Positions 15,945-24,337 of a DNA stretch of 35,235 nucleotides are shown here, piece after piece. Numbering within the stretch: position 1 is the stretch's first letter; the number at the start of each line of letters is the position of its first letter. Where the stretch lies: positions 1-35,235 of the forward strand of contig JANJXG010000061.1 of assembly GCA_024709145.1 (NCBI GenBank), written 5' to 3'. The DNA comes from Bacteroidales bacterium (GTDB lineage Bacteria > Bacteroidota > Bacteroidia > Bacteroidales > F082). A program made the position numbers and the translations under genes. The notes beneath the pieces are model-generated. The model saw only the letters and a list, made by a program, of their open reading frames with translations. It made no database searches and was not told the DNA's origin.

Positions 15945-17095
15945 CTTTTAATCGTAGTAATCATCCCGCTTTCAGCATCAAACTGAAGGCGGGTTTTGTT
16001 TACAGGTGCAACCCCAACCGAACCAAACTGGCTAATGTTAACACGTTCGTTTACGAAGGTTTTGCCTGCATAAATCAGCTTAACGCCGGTTGAAGCAGGT
16101 AAACGGTAATAAAGGCTATTGTTAAGTCTGGAATTCGGTTTCTCTGTGTTTTTTCCTATATCGCTCGTAGTGAACTCCAACTCGATAGCTGTTGCCTTGG
16201 AGGTTGCATCAGTCAAACCTATGGTTTCGGAGAAACCGGCTATTGTAACTCTCTCAGGGTTAGCTGGATCAGGAATATAATACAAAGTCTTGACATAGAG
16301 TTGTTTAACCTCTTTGCCCAGAAAGAGACTCAGGTATTCCTCCTCTAATGATTGAAGCTGCTGATCCATGTAAACGATGCTTTGTCCATAATCTATCTCC
16401 TGAAAGCCGGAAATCAGGTTAAAACGACTCTCCCTGATTTTGTGGATCATATCGGCTGCAGAACGTGCTTTTTGTTCGGGGTTACGGTCAACCCAGGCTG
16501 TTTGAAGGATATTCCGTCGTATCACTGTGGTATCAATCGTTATTTTCCTTACAATGGTGTCGATTCGCTGGTAAAGGTTTCTTTCAGCAAAGTACTGAAA
16601 GCGTTGCTCATCAGGGCCATTGATAATCGTTTTTTCTGTAATGTTGCCACCTCTTTGAACCCTGGGCTGGGCTGCCTCATCAGCTGCCAGTATTACTCCG
16701 TTGCTGTGGAGATCGAATACAAGACTTCTGGCATCTTTTGATCCTCTTTCATCAAATTCAACAAAAAACCATGTCTGTGGATCGGCCTCCGTTTCAACTT
16801 CAAGAATCATGTCTTTGATGGCGTAATGTGTCTCATCAAGCTTGATAAAATCAGATACTCCCAGCACTTTCTCCGAGAAGTCACTGTAAGGGCCTTTGAA
16901 TTTCTCTGTTTTTTCTATGACGACATCTACCTTAAGCACATTTCTGGGTAAGGCATAGTAAAATCCCGGTGTTTCAGTTACACTACCCTGTTTTGATGGA
17001 GTTACAAAAAACTGTGCTTTTGCATTCAGTCCACAAAAAATAAAAGCAAGGAGCAATACATTTGAAAACGTCAATATCATTGATTGTTTCTTCAT
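15938..17095 (-). CDS. DUF4831 family exported protein
   Basis: A 385-residue protein with a signal peptide (about 1-27, ending NAKAQ). I recognise the DUF4831 pattern: an N-terminal FYYALPRNVLKVDVVIEKTE, a middle part with RNLYQRIDTIVRKITIDTT, RSAADMIHKIRESRFNLISGF, and a C-terminal GLYYRLPA-like segment (NSLYYRLPASTGVKLIYAGK). This family is found in Bacteroidota and has no assigned function that I know of. It is probably periplasmic or outer-membrane associated. It has its own promoter element 16 bases upstream, and a strong terminator separates it from glnN, so it is transcribed alone. Confidence 0.85.
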   Translation of the reverse strand: MKKQSMILTFSNVLLLAFIFCGLNAKAQFFVTPSKQGSVTETPGFYYALPRNVLKVDVVIEKTEKFKGPYSDFSEKVLGVSDFIKLDETHYAIKDMILEVETEADPQTWFFVEFDERGSKDARSLVFDLHSNGVILAADEAAQPRVQRGGNITEKTIINGPDEQRFQYFAERNLYQRIDTIVRKITIDTTVIRRNILQTAWVDRNPEQKARSAADMIHKIRESRFNLISGFQEIDYGQSIVYMDQQLQSLEEEYLSLFLGKEVKQLYVKTLYYIPDPANPERVTIAGFSETIGLTDATSKATAIELEFTTSDIGKNTEKPNSRLNNSLYYRLPASTGVKLIYAGKTFVNERVNISQFGSVGVAPVNKTRLQFDAESGMITTIKRE

Positions 17096-17111
17096 AGCGC
17101 GAGAATTTTCC

Positions 17112-17119
17112 CAAAAGTA
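17112..17119 (-). promoter_or_regulatory. -7 promoter element for the DUF4831 gene
   Basis: The minus strand reads TACTTTTG, an exact TAnnTTTG match, 16 bases before the ATG at 17095. Confidence 0.5.
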
Positions 17120-17172
17120 AATAAAATCTTCTCAAAAAAGGATTACCAGCGCTCTGTAACAAGTCTAAATAG

Positions 17173-17208
17173 AAAAAACCGTAAATGTCAGTTATCATTT
17201 ACGGTTTT
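17173..17208 (-). terminator. Intrinsic terminator after glnN
   Basis: AAAACCGTAAATG (17175-17187) and CATTTACGGTTTT (17196-17208) are a perfect 13-base inverted repeat with an eight-base loop. On the minus strand it ends in six T, and lies 46 bases past the glnN stop, so it should end the gmhA-gmhB-SSS-glnN transcript. Confidence 0.88.
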
Positions 17209-17254
17209 ATATGAATCTGATAGTAGTCAGAAATAATAAAAAGGAATTAAACAA

Positions 17255-19444
17255 CTATTTGATAAACAGCAGTTCTCTGTATTTTACCAAAGGCCATAGC
17301 TGGTCATCAACCAGTAGTTCCAATTTATCAACATGGTATCTGATCTTATCGAAATATGGTTTCACGCTGTAGCAATAAGCATTCGCTTTATCAGCTTCAT
17401 TTTCAATTTTGTTGGCAATTTTACGCTCTTCGGTCATTTCCTCAACAAACTGCCGAATTTCACTCACATGTTCAGAAATTTCCTTAATGGTTTGTATCTG
17501 ATTGCGACTTAACTTTACATACGTTTTTGAATCAAGCACATCTTTCAATCCGCGTGCGTTTTCGATCAATGTGTTTTGATATTTAATGGCTGTTGGAATT
17601 ATGTGATTCACCGAAAGATCGCCAATCAACCTTGACTCAATTTGAATTTTACGAACATATTTATCAAGCTTGATTTCATATCTTGCATGAAGTTCACGTT
17701 TGCTCAGCACATTTTGTTTTTCAAACAGTGCCACTGCCTTTTCAGAGATATATGCTTTGATTGCATCAGGTGTGTTGGCATGATTTGAAAGACCTCTGCG
17801 GGCAGCTTCAGCTTTCCATTCATCACTGTAGCTATTGCCTTCGAAACGGATGGCTTTGCTATCGAGAATGTATTGCTTCACAACTTTAAAAATGGCGTCC
17901 TCTTTTCTCATTTTTGCTTCCAGTAGCATTTTAACTTCTTCATAAAAAAGTGTAAGCTGCTCAGCAACAATGGTATTTAGTACAGTCATCGGCTTAGCTG
18001 AATTTGCTGTAGAGCCAACTGCCCTGAACTCAAACTTGTTTCCAGTGAAAGCAAATGGTGAAGTTCGGTTCCTGTCAGTGTTGTCCAGTAAAATTTCCGG
18101 AATTTTCGGAATGTTGATGTGAGCGCCTTTTCCACTTCCGTGACCAAGTCCATCGGGACTTGGGAGGCTTTCAATTTCGTCGAGAGTTTTTGTAAGCTGT
18201 TCACCGATAAAAGCAGAAATGATGGCAGGTGGCGCCTCGTTCCCTCCAAGTCGAAGATCGTTGCTGGCTGAGGCAATGCTGCCCCTCACCAATTCTTCGT
18301 AAGTGTGAAGTGCCTTAAGGATATTAACAAGAATGGTCGCGAATCGCAGATTTTCAGCAGGTGTTTTGCCAGGAGCCAATAGGTTCTCATCTGTATTGGT
18401 AGCAAGTGACCAGTTATTGTGTTTTCCGCTGCCATTAACGCCTTCGTAAGGCTTTTCGTGCAGAAGTATTTTGAAGTGGTGTTTACGTGATACCTTGTCG
18501 AGAAGGTGCATTAACAATTGATTGTGATCAACGGCAACATTTACTTCTTCATATACTGGTGCACACTCGAATTGACTTGGAGCCACCTCATTGTGTCTGG
18601 TTTTGAGTGGAATACCCAGTTTATGTGCTTCAATTTCAAGGTCGCGCATAAAAGCTCTTGCCCTGCTGTGAATTGTTCCAAAATAGTGGTCATGCAACTG
18701 CTGATCTTTGGCTGATGAATGGCCGAACACAGTGCGACCCGACAAAACAAGGTCAGGACGGGCAGCAAAAAGTGCTGAGTCAACCAAAAAATATTCTTGT
18801 TCCCAACCAAGGGTAGGATAAACTTTGGTGATGTTTTTATCAAACAACTGACACACCTTCACTGCAGCTTTATCAATGGCTTCGATTGATTTAAGAAGTG
18901 GTGTTTTGTAATCGAGAGATTCACCGGTATAAGAAACAAAGATCGTTGGAATACACAGGGTGTGCTCCATGATAAAGGCGGGACTTGTTGGATCCCAGGC
19001 TGTATATCCTCTTGCCTCAAAGGTATTTCTGATACCACCACTAGGGAAGCTTGATGCATCGGGTTCCTGTTGGATCAATGAACTGCCTGAAAACTCTTCA
19101 ATACCTTTTCCGTTTGGCGTCGGGCTAACGAATGAATCGTGTTTTTCAGCCGTTGTACCTGTCAAAGGATGAAACCAATGTGTATAATGAGTTGCTCCGT
19201 GCTTCATGGCCCAGGCCTTCATGGATGAGGCTACCTGATCAGCAACACGGCGATCAATCTTGGTGCCTGATTCAATGGCACTTTGAAGGCTTTTGTATGC
19301 CTCCTTGGTAAGGTATTCGCGCATGACATCATGGTTAAAAACCATAGAGCCGTAGAAATCTGATATTTTTTCTGAGGGATAATCAACCTGAACCACTTGT
19401 CTGTCAAGCGTTTCAGAAAGTGCGGTAAATCGAAAATTTTGCAT
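17255..19444 (-). CDS. glnN: Type III glutamine synthetase
   Basis: The 729-residue length is right for GlnN, well above the 470 of type I. Visible motifs include GWEQEYFLVD at 213-222 (metal-binding Glu residues), RHNEVAPSQFE at 283-293 and NGSGKHNNWS at 337-346. An N-terminal GSIII-type segment has YGSMVFNHDVMREYL and the C-terminal helical extension is characteristic of the family. It makes glutamine from glutamate, ammonia and ATP in the cytosol and is the common ammonia-assimilating enzyme of Bacteroidota. Its ATG is only ten bases from the symporter stop, with no TAnnTTTG in between, so it may be expressed from the upstream operon or from a promoter inside the symporter gene. Confidence 0.97.
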   Translation of the reverse strand: MQNFRFTALSETLDRQVVQVDYPSEKISDFYGSMVFNHDVMREYLTKEAYKSLQSAIESGTKIDRRVADQVASSMKAWAMKHGATHYTHWFHPLTGTTAEKHDSFVSPTPNGKGIEEFSGSSLIQQEPDASSFPSGGIRNTFEARGYTAWDPTSPAFIMEHTLCIPTIFVSYTGESLDYKTPLLKSIEAIDKAAVKVCQLFDKNITKVYPTLGWEQEYFLVDSALFAARPDLVLSGRTVFGHSSAKDQQLHDHYFGTIHSRARAFMRDLEIEAHKLGIPLKTRHNEVAPSQFECAPVYEEVNVAVDHNQLLMHLLDKVSRKHHFKILLHEKPYEGVNGSGKHNNWSLATNTDENLLAPGKTPAENLRFATILVNILKALHTYEELVRGSIASASNDLRLGGNEAPPAIISAFIGEQLTKTLDEIESLPSPDGLGHGSGKGAHINIPKIPEILLDNTDRNRTSPFAFTGNKFEFRAVGSTANSAKPMTVLNTIVAEQLTLFYEEVKMLLEAKMRKEDAIFKVVKQYILDSKAIRFEGNSYSDEWKAEAARRGLSNHANTPDAIKAYISEKAVALFEKQNVLSKRELHARYEIKLDKYVRKIQIESRLIGDLSVNHIIPTAIKYQNTLIENARGLKDVLDSKTYVKLSRNQIQTIKEISEHVSEIRQFVEEMTEERKIANKIENEADKANAYCYSVKPYFDKIRYHVDKLELLVDDQLWPLVKYRELLFIK

Positions 19445-19454
19445 CGGAAAGTGT

Positions 19455-20930
19455 TTATTTGTTATTTTTTTTTATAAAAAGTAATCCAATAAAAGTTAAA
19501 ATTCCATTTACAATCAATATTTCAAATCCAAACTTATAGCCATTAAACAAATAAGTTGAATAATTACTGATAAGTATGCTTATCACTGGGGCAACAATTG
19601 CAACAATGGGAACCAGCTGATCGTGCACCTTCAGGCGGGTGAACATTCCGAAAGCAAAAAGCCCCAGAAGTGGCCCGTAGGTATAACCGGCAATGGTAAA
19701 CAGCCTTGAAATGACAGCCTGATCATTGATTTCCCTGAAAAGAACGATGGTTAAAATTATCAGCGAAGAAATAAAAAAATGTGTTTTGTAGCGGATATTT
19801 TTCTTCTTTTTATCGGGTAACTTTTCATCAGTCCGGTGGCCTAAAATGTCGATCATAAAAGAGGTAGTGAGGGCAGTGATGGCACCATCTGCGCTTGAAT
19901 AAGCAGCAGCAATAAGGCCTATAAGAAAAACAACTGCCAAAACAGCTCCCAAATGCCCAAAGGCGAGTACAGGAAAAAGATCGTCGGATAATTTTGGTAG
20001 TTCAATTCCGAAATCGGTTGCATAAACATAAAGAGAGGCCCCTAAAAATAGAAACAATAAATTAACCGGAATTAGAAGCGCACCAAGTGAAAGCATGTTT
20101 TTTTGTGCATCTTTCAGATTTCGGCAGCTTAGGTTTTTTTGCATCATATCCTGATCCAAACCAGTCATTACGATTGTAATAAACATTCCACTGAAAAACT
20201 GTTTCAGATAGAACCGGTCGCTACGCCACTCATTATCAATAATTTGGGTATAACCAGCCTCTTGCACTCTGTGAACTAATTGCGATAGGCTTAATTTTAG
20301 GTCATCCGAAACAACAAGAATGGTGATCACAAGTGAAGCGAGCATAAAAGTTGTTTGGAGCAGATCGGTCCAGACAATGGTTTTAATACCTGCTTTAAAG
20401 GTGTACAAGGTTATCAGTACTGTAAACAACAAAGTAGTGATCCAAAATGGTATCCCCCATCTGTCAAAAATGAACAACTGAAGTACATTTATCACCAGGA
20501 ACATTCGGAATGATGCGCCTATTGTTCTGGAAATAAGAAAGAAAGAGGCACCTGTTTTATAAGAAAATCTGCCAAACCGTTCGCCAAGATAAGAATAGAT
20601 CGAAACCAGGTTCAGGCGGTAATACAACGGCAGCAGCAGATAGGTGATGGCGACATATCCAAAAAAGTAGCCAAATACGACCATCAGATAGGTAAAGTTT
20701 GTACTTCCAACCCAACCTGGTATGCTGATAAAGGTGACACCCGAAAGTGAGGCGCCTATCATACCATAAGCCACTACGGGCCAGGGCGATTTACGGTTTC
20801 CGGTGAAGTAGCTTTCGGTATCAGACTTGCGGGAGGTAAACCAGGCAATGACAAAAAGCATTGCAGTGTAAAAGAGAAAAACAATGAAAATGAGGTTGTG
20901 CAACAATGGTACTGTTTTTAAAGTTGACAA
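19455..20930 (-). CDS. Sodium:solute symporter (SSS/SLC5 family)
   Basis: A 491-residue permease with about 13 hydrophobic helices. Early SSS features are YFTGNRKSPWPVVAYGMIGASLSGVTFISIPGWVG, in which a small-residue-rich helix 1b precedes the first re-entrant part. A later motif is AAAYSSADGAITALTTSFMIDI, matching the Na2 site helix with its Ser/Thr pair. It imports an organic solute with Na+; substrate not predictable. No ATG is available at the start: TTG at 20930 gives MSTLKTVPLLHN and overlaps the gmhB end by 13 bases. A shorter start at the TTG codons eight to nine residues on is possible. Confidence 0.9.
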   Translation of the reverse strand: MSTLKTVPLLHNLIFIVFLFYTAMLFVIAWFTSRKSDTESYFTGNRKSPWPVVAYGMIGASLSGVTFISIPGWVGSTNFTYLMVVFGYFFGYVAITYLLLPLYYRLNLVSIYSYLGERFGRFSYKTGASFFLISRTIGASFRMFLVINVLQLFIFDRWGIPFWITTLLFTVLITLYTFKAGIKTIVWTDLLQTTFMLASLVITILVVSDDLKLSLSQLVHRVQEAGYTQIIDNEWRSDRFYLKQFFSGMFITIVMTGLDQDMMQKNLSCRNLKDAQKNMLSLGALLIPVNLLFLFLGASLYVYATDFGIELPKLSDDLFPVLAFGHLGAVLAVVFLIGLIAAAYSSADGAITALTTSFMIDILGHRTDEKLPDKKKKNIRYKTHFFISSLIILTIVLFREINDQAVISRLFTIAGYTYGPLLGLFAFGMFTRLKVHDQLVPIVAIVAPVISILISNYSTYLFNGYKFGFEILIVNGILTFIGLLFIKKNNK

Positions 20931-21454
20931 TATCTGGCAAACTGATACAGCGAATTAAATTTTAAATCAGCAGCTTGCTCCAGTTTTTCACTACCGATTT
21001 GAATTGTTTTCATTCCAAAGCTTTTACCAAAGAGGATGTCACTTTGGGTGTCGCCAAGCATGACACTTTGTTCAAATCTTATCTCAGGAAAAGCCTCGAG
21101 GGCCTTCTCACCCATAAATCTGGAAGGTTTCCTGCAGTTATCAGGAATAGTTTTAAGATCTGTGCAAGAAAAAACAGCATCAATTTTGCCTCCGCTTTCT
21201 TCGATCTTTTCCAACATTAACCTATGAATTTCGTCAAGTGATTGTGCTGTCATCAAACCAAGGCCAACGCCCTGCTGATTGGTTACAACGATGATTCTGC
21301 CGAAAATTCCTGATAAAAGCCGAATAGCTTCAGTGACGGCAGGTAACAATTCAAAATCAGCCGGTCTTTTCACATAATCATTGATTGGCCGGCGGTTAAT
21401 CACACCATCGCGGTCGAGAAACAGCGTCCATTGTTTGTTAAAAAAGATCTTCAT
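20918..21454 (-). CDS. gmhB: D-glycero-D-manno-heptose-1,7-bisphosphate 7-phosphatase-like HAD protein
   Basis: A 178-residue HAD-IIIA phosphatase: DRDGVIN at 14-20 (nucleophile Asp14 and acid/base Asp16), VVTNQQGVG at 56-64 (Thr58), KP at 109-110 (Lys109) and GDTQSDI at 134-140. It should remove the 7-phosphate of heptose bisphosphate, and adjacent gmhA supports this role. GmhB enzymes usually bind zinc through CxH and CxC; here the corresponding pieces read C97-T-D99 and N106-C107, so two of four ligands are lost. Catalytic residues are intact. It overlaps gmhA by ATGA and the symporter gene by 13 bases. A generic histidinol-type HAD phosphatase cannot be excluded. Confidence 0.85.
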   Translation of the reverse strand: MKIFFNKQWTLFLDRDGVINRRPINDYVKRPADFELLPAVTEAIRLLSGIFGRIIVVTNQQGVGLGLMTAQSLDEIHRLMLEKIEESGGKIDAVFSCTDLKTIPDNCRKPSRFMGEKALEAFPEIRFEQSVMLGDTQSDILFGKSFGMKTIQIGSEKLEQAADLKFNSLYQFARYCQL

Positions 21455-22038
21455 AAAAGGTCTGATTCTTGCGGAAATAGTGACCGTTCAATTAAGTCAC
21501 ACAATATATGACCTACCATGATGTGGGCTTCCTGAATGCGTGCCGTGTCATCAGATGGAACATTCAGGATAAGATCACATTGATCTGCCATCGACCCACC
21601 GGTTTTACCTGTAAATCCTATTACATTTATCTTCAGTAGTCTAGCTTGGCTTATTGCGTGTAATATATTGGCTGAATTTCCTGAAGTGCTCAAAGCAACC
21701 AAAACGTCACCTTCCTTACCCATTGCCGTAAGCATACGGGCATACACCTTTTCGAAACTGTAATCGTTGGCAACAGCTGTCACAAAAGAAGAATTGACAT
21801 GAAGAGCTTCCGAAAAAAGTGGCGGTCTGTCATACCTGAATCGACCACTGAGCTCAGCCGAGAGATGTTGTGCATCGGCAGCACTGCCTCCGTTGCCACA
21901 AAACAGCACTTTTCCACCCGTCCTGAATGTAGAAATGCACAGTGATGCCATTTCTTCAATTCGTTTTATAAGTTGTTCGTCAGCAAGCATTTGCTGCTTA
22001 ACAGCAATAGACGCGCTGATGGTATTTCGAATAATCAT
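21451..22038 (-). CDS. gmhA: Sedoheptulose-7-phosphate isomerase
   Basis: A 195-residue SIS-domain protein of the GmhA type: CGNGGSAADAQHLSAEL at 47-63, TAVANDYSFEKVYARM, LSTSGNSANIL at 116-125 and QEAHIMVGHILCDLIE. His58, Glu62, Gln169 and His177 align with the zinc and active-site residues of E. coli GmhA (61, 65, 172, 180; a constant shift of three). It converts sedoheptulose 7-phosphate to heptose 7-phosphate, the first step to nucleotide-activated heptose for LPS or other glycans. It is the first gene of a minus-strand run and has its own -7 element. The kinase and epimerase steps of the pathway are not in this window. Confidence 0.95.
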   Translation of the reverse strand: MIIRNTISASIAVKQQMLADEQLIKRIEEMASLCISTFRTGGKVLFCGNGGSAADAQHLSAELSGRFRYDRPPLFSEALHVNSSFVTAVANDYSFEKVYARMLTAMGKEGDVLVALSTSGNSANILHAISQARLLKINVIGFTGKTGGSMADQCDLILNVPSDDTARIQEAHIMVGHILCDLIERSLFPQESDLL

Positions 22039-22055
22039 GTTTTACGTTTATGCGG

Positions 22056-22063
22056 CAAAGTTA
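22056..22063 (-). promoter_or_regulatory. -7 promoter element for the gmhA operon
   Basis: The minus strand reads TAACTTTG, an exact TAnnTTTG match, 17 bases before the gmhA ATG. It probably starts the transcript running through gmhB, the symporter and glnN. Confidence 0.55.
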
Positions 22064-22141
22064 GGTATTATCCTGAATAATGAACTTTTGGGCTGTCATT
22101 CATTCACCCGAAATTGCAGATATTTGCAAAAAAAACTGAAA

Positions 22142-22510
22142 GTGAAAGCTGTCACAACTGTTGTATTATTGGTTCTTTCCAACATATTTATGACTTTCGC
22201 CTGGTATGGACACCTTAAGTTCAAAGAAATGAAAGGCTTTGATGCATTACCTTTGATGTGGATTGTAATTATCAGCTGGTCAATTGCACTTTTTGAATAT
22301 ATGTTTCAGGTGCCTGCCAACAGAATAGGTTATCATGGTAATGGTGGGCCGTTTAGTTTGATGGAGCTAAAAGTGCTGCAGGAAGTAATTACCCTCACAG
22401 TTTTCGTGGTTTTTTCTCTGTTGGTTTTCAAAAATGAAACATTCAGAATCAATCATTTAATCGGCTTCATTTTTTTAATCCTGGCTGTATACTTTATTTT
22501 TAAGAAATAA
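22142..22510 (+). CDS. DUF486 (DMT-family) small membrane protein
   Basis: A 122-residue protein with four hydrophobic segments. It matches DUF486 by SNIFMTFAWYGHLKF, ALFEYMFQVPANRIGY, FSLMELKVLQEVITLTVF and a final helix with LIGFIFLILAVYFIFKK. The family is widespread, of the drug/metabolite-transporter fold size, and has no known substrate. The frame is open further upstream across gmhA, but that part is antisense to a conserved gene. The first usable start in the conserved part is GTG at 22142. GATATTTG at 22119-22126 may be an imperfect -7 element for it, divergent from the gmhA promoter. Confidence 0.87.
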   Translation: MKAVTTVVLLVLSNIFMTFAWYGHLKFKEMKGFDALPLMWIVIISWSIALFEYMFQVPANRIGYHGNGGPFSLMELKVLQEVITLTVFVVFSLLVFKNETFRINHLIGFIFLILAVYFIFKK

Positions 22511-22556
22511 CGTTAGTAAAAAAGGCAAAAAACTTGTTTATTCAACTGCCACCGTT

Positions 22557-22564
22557 TAATTTTG
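22557..22564 (+). promoter_or_regulatory. -33/-7 promoter for the acidic protein gene
   Basis: TAATTTTG is an exact TAnnTTTG element, with a TTG at 22534-22536 giving a 20-base spacing as in Bacteroides promoters. The ATG at 22608 is 43 bases downstream. Confidence 0.6.
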
Positions 22565-22607
22565 GCAAATAAATTGATTAGGATCAACAACATTAATTTA
22601 CAATCAT

Positions 22608-22985
22608 ATGAAGTTTTATGACATTGATTCCGAATTCACCTTCGGAAAATATGAAGGCAAAACAATCAAGGAAGTATTTGAATCTGACCCGAAGTACATT
22701 GATTTTTGCTTTAACAATATCGACGAGTTTTATGTTTCTCCGGATGTGATGAAAGAACTACGCTCACTCGATCCGAGGTTTGCAGCGACTAATACTGAGG
22801 CCTCTACGGATGAGTTTGATGATGATATGTTTGATTCTTATCTGGAGGAAACAGATCTGATCGAAGAAATTGATGATCCCTTTCAGGATCAGGAGGACGA
22901 ACTAAATTGGGATGATGATGATCTTGGCCTCGATGACGATGATTACGACAATTATGATACTTACGATGAAGATGATGATTATTAA
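22608..22985 (+). CDS. Small acidic protein with exodeoxyX-C-like N-terminal part
   Basis: A 125-residue protein in two unlike parts. Residues 10-45 (FTFGKYEGKTIKEV, DPKYIDFCFNN) resemble the short C-terminal module seen after exonuclease X and in other Bacteroidota proteins, with its pattern GKYxGKxxxEVxxxDPxYI. From about residue 68 the chain is extremely acidic, nearly all Asp, Glu and Tyr in the last 30 residues, with runs of GAT codons (22912-22985). There is no signal peptide or membrane segment, so it should be cytosolic. The acidic tail could mimic nucleic acid or bind a basic partner, but that is inference. It is monocistronic, with a promoter and a strong terminator. Confidence 0.8.
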   Translation: MKFYDIDSEFTFGKYEGKTIKEVFESDPKYIDFCFNNIDEFYVSPDVMKELRSLDPRFAATNTEASTDEFDDDMFDSYLEETDLIEEIDDPFQDQEDELNWDDDDLGLDDDDYDNYDTYDEDDDY

Positions 22986-22998
22986 TTAGGGTTGATAG

Positions 22999-23033
22999 AA
23001 AAAAAAGCTGCCGTTTTCGGGCAGCTTTTTTTT
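22999..23033. terminator. Bidirectional intrinsic terminator
   Basis: A8GCTGCC (22999-23012) and GGCAGCT8 (23020-23033) form a perfect 14-base stem with a seven-base loop. With a U-tract on both strands it can end the acidic-protein transcript and the convergent glycosyltransferase transcript; it overlaps the latter's stop codon. Confidence 0.92.
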
Positions 23034-24315
23034 ATTTTACCGTCTCAGTAAAATATTGAATGATCGATGAAGCATAAGATTCCCAACTCATATTTTCAGA
23101 GGTTTTTGCCACATTAATTCTGTTTATTGGCTGATCTAAAGCCTTTTTCATTGCTGATACCATCGATGAAATATCCCTGTCATCTGCCAGGTAGCCATTA
23201 AATCCATCTTGTATTGTTTCAGGAAAGTGTCCCACTTTTGTAGCCAACATCGGTATTCTGAAGTTATAACCAATCGACTCAACACCTGAAGGGGTTGCAG
23301 TCAGATAGAATAGCAACAAATTGTCACTTACCTGAAAGTATCGGTGTACCTCTTCGTTTGGCACAAATTCATTGACGACTTTGCAGGCATCCTGCAGTCC
23401 ATAGGCGCCAATGAGGTCGAGTGGCCGGTAATTACCTTCATCATCCTGTTTTTTCAGGAAAAGTGTTTTGGCTATACCAAACACCGCATTTTTTAATTTT
23501 GTGCTTAACTTGCTATTGTCCAGTGTATTCCAAAAGGATTCTCCTACAATCAATAAGCTCACATCTTTACGTTGGGCATAGAGCCTGGCAAAAGATTCAA
23601 TGGCCTGGTGTAATCCTTTGTACCTCCTGATGAAACCAAAAAATAAAAAGACATGCTGTTGCAGATTCATTTCTTTCTTCCAGCGTTCAACATCAAAATC
23701 AGGGTCAGGCTTAAACATGTCGTAAACAGGATGAAACAGTCTGACAACAGGTATTGAGTGATTCGTCACCATCTGATGATCATTGACAACTGCAAACTTT
23801 TTCTCCGGAAACAACTGCCTGAGCTGATCAGCAGTTTGTCCGGCATGAACAACAAACCCATCAGACCGGCCAATCCCATATTTTGTGAAACGCTGATCCA
23901 GCCCGCTACCCTCCTTCTGTATTACAAAATGCAAATCGAAAACAACCTTAATGCCACTTTTTCGCAATTGCCTTGCGATGTAGCCAAGCGGCAGTCCTTG
24001 CACGGCAATTGCCCATTGAAAAATGACAAGATCGGGATGCAAAAATTTGATCGCCTGAACTGTTTTTCTCCAGCTCATGGGATTGTTGTAATTGGTCAGG
24101 TAGTGCACCTGTATACGCGTTCCCTCCAATTGATCTTTGCGGCTTTTGCGATCAATAAAATCTCTGGGGATTATGGCAGGGTATTGTTGAGTCCAGGAAA
24201 CAATATGAACTTCGTGATCAGCCAGTCGGTCAAACGCTTTGGCCAATGAGGTGTTGTAATTGGCGATGCCTCCTTTGAATCGCGGACCAGGGCCAAAACA
24301 AACAATACGCTTCAT
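23032..24315 (-). CDS. Family 4 glycosyltransferase
   Basis: A 427-residue GT-B fold protein. The N-terminal KGGIANYNTSLAKAF is the glycine-rich acceptor-side loop, and HPDLVIFQWAIAVQGLPLGYIA follows. The second half has VFLFFGFIRRYKGLHQAIESFA at the domain junction and TATPSGVESIGYNFRIPMLATKVG as the nucleotide-sugar region with its ExxGxxxxE-like Glu. Such enzymes transfer a sugar from a nucleotide donor to a lipid or polysaccharide acceptor, usually at the inner face of the inner membrane. Neither donor nor acceptor can be told. It is monocistronic with its own promoter and terminator, so it is not in a polysaccharide operon here. Confidence 0.87.
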   Translation of the reverse strand: MKRIVCFGPGPRFKGGIANYNTSLAKAFDRLADHEVHIVSWTQQYPAIIPRDFIDRKSRKDQLEGTRIQVHYLTNYNNPMSWRKTVQAIKFLHPDLVIFQWAIAVQGLPLGYIARQLRKSGIKVVFDLHFVIQKEGSGLDQRFTKYGIGRSDGFVVHAGQTADQLRQLFPEKKFAVVNDHQMVTNHSIPVVRLFHPVYDMFKPDPDFDVERWKKEMNLQQHVFLFFGFIRRYKGLHQAIESFARLYAQRKDVSLLIVGESFWNTLDNSKLSTKLKNAVFGIAKTLFLKKQDDEGNYRPLDLIGAYGLQDACKVVNEFVPNEEVHRYFQVSDNLLLFYLTATPSGVESIGYNFRIPMLATKVGHFPETIQDGFNGYLADDRDISSMVSAMKKALDQPINRINVAKTSENMSWESYASSIIQYFTETVK

Positions 24316-24329
24316 AGAAGATTTTTTGG

Positions 24330-24337
24330 CAAATTTA
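24330..24337 (-). promoter_or_regulatory. -7 promoter element for the glycosyltransferase gene
   Basis: The minus strand reads TAAATTTG, an exact TAnnTTTG match, 14 bases before the ATG at 24315. Confidence 0.5.

Noticed and set aside
16352-16741. Plus-strand frame of 129 codons
   Set aside because: It is antisense to the DUF4831 gene, with no promoter element and no recognisable protein pattern.
21893-22141. N-terminal extension of the DUF486 frame across gmhA
   Set aside because: The part is antisense to conserved gmhA and does not resemble DUF486; a GTG at 22142 gives the normal family length.
23758-24249. Plus-strand frame of 163 codons
   Set aside because: It lies wholly antisense within the conserved glycosyltransferase gene and its product has no family features.
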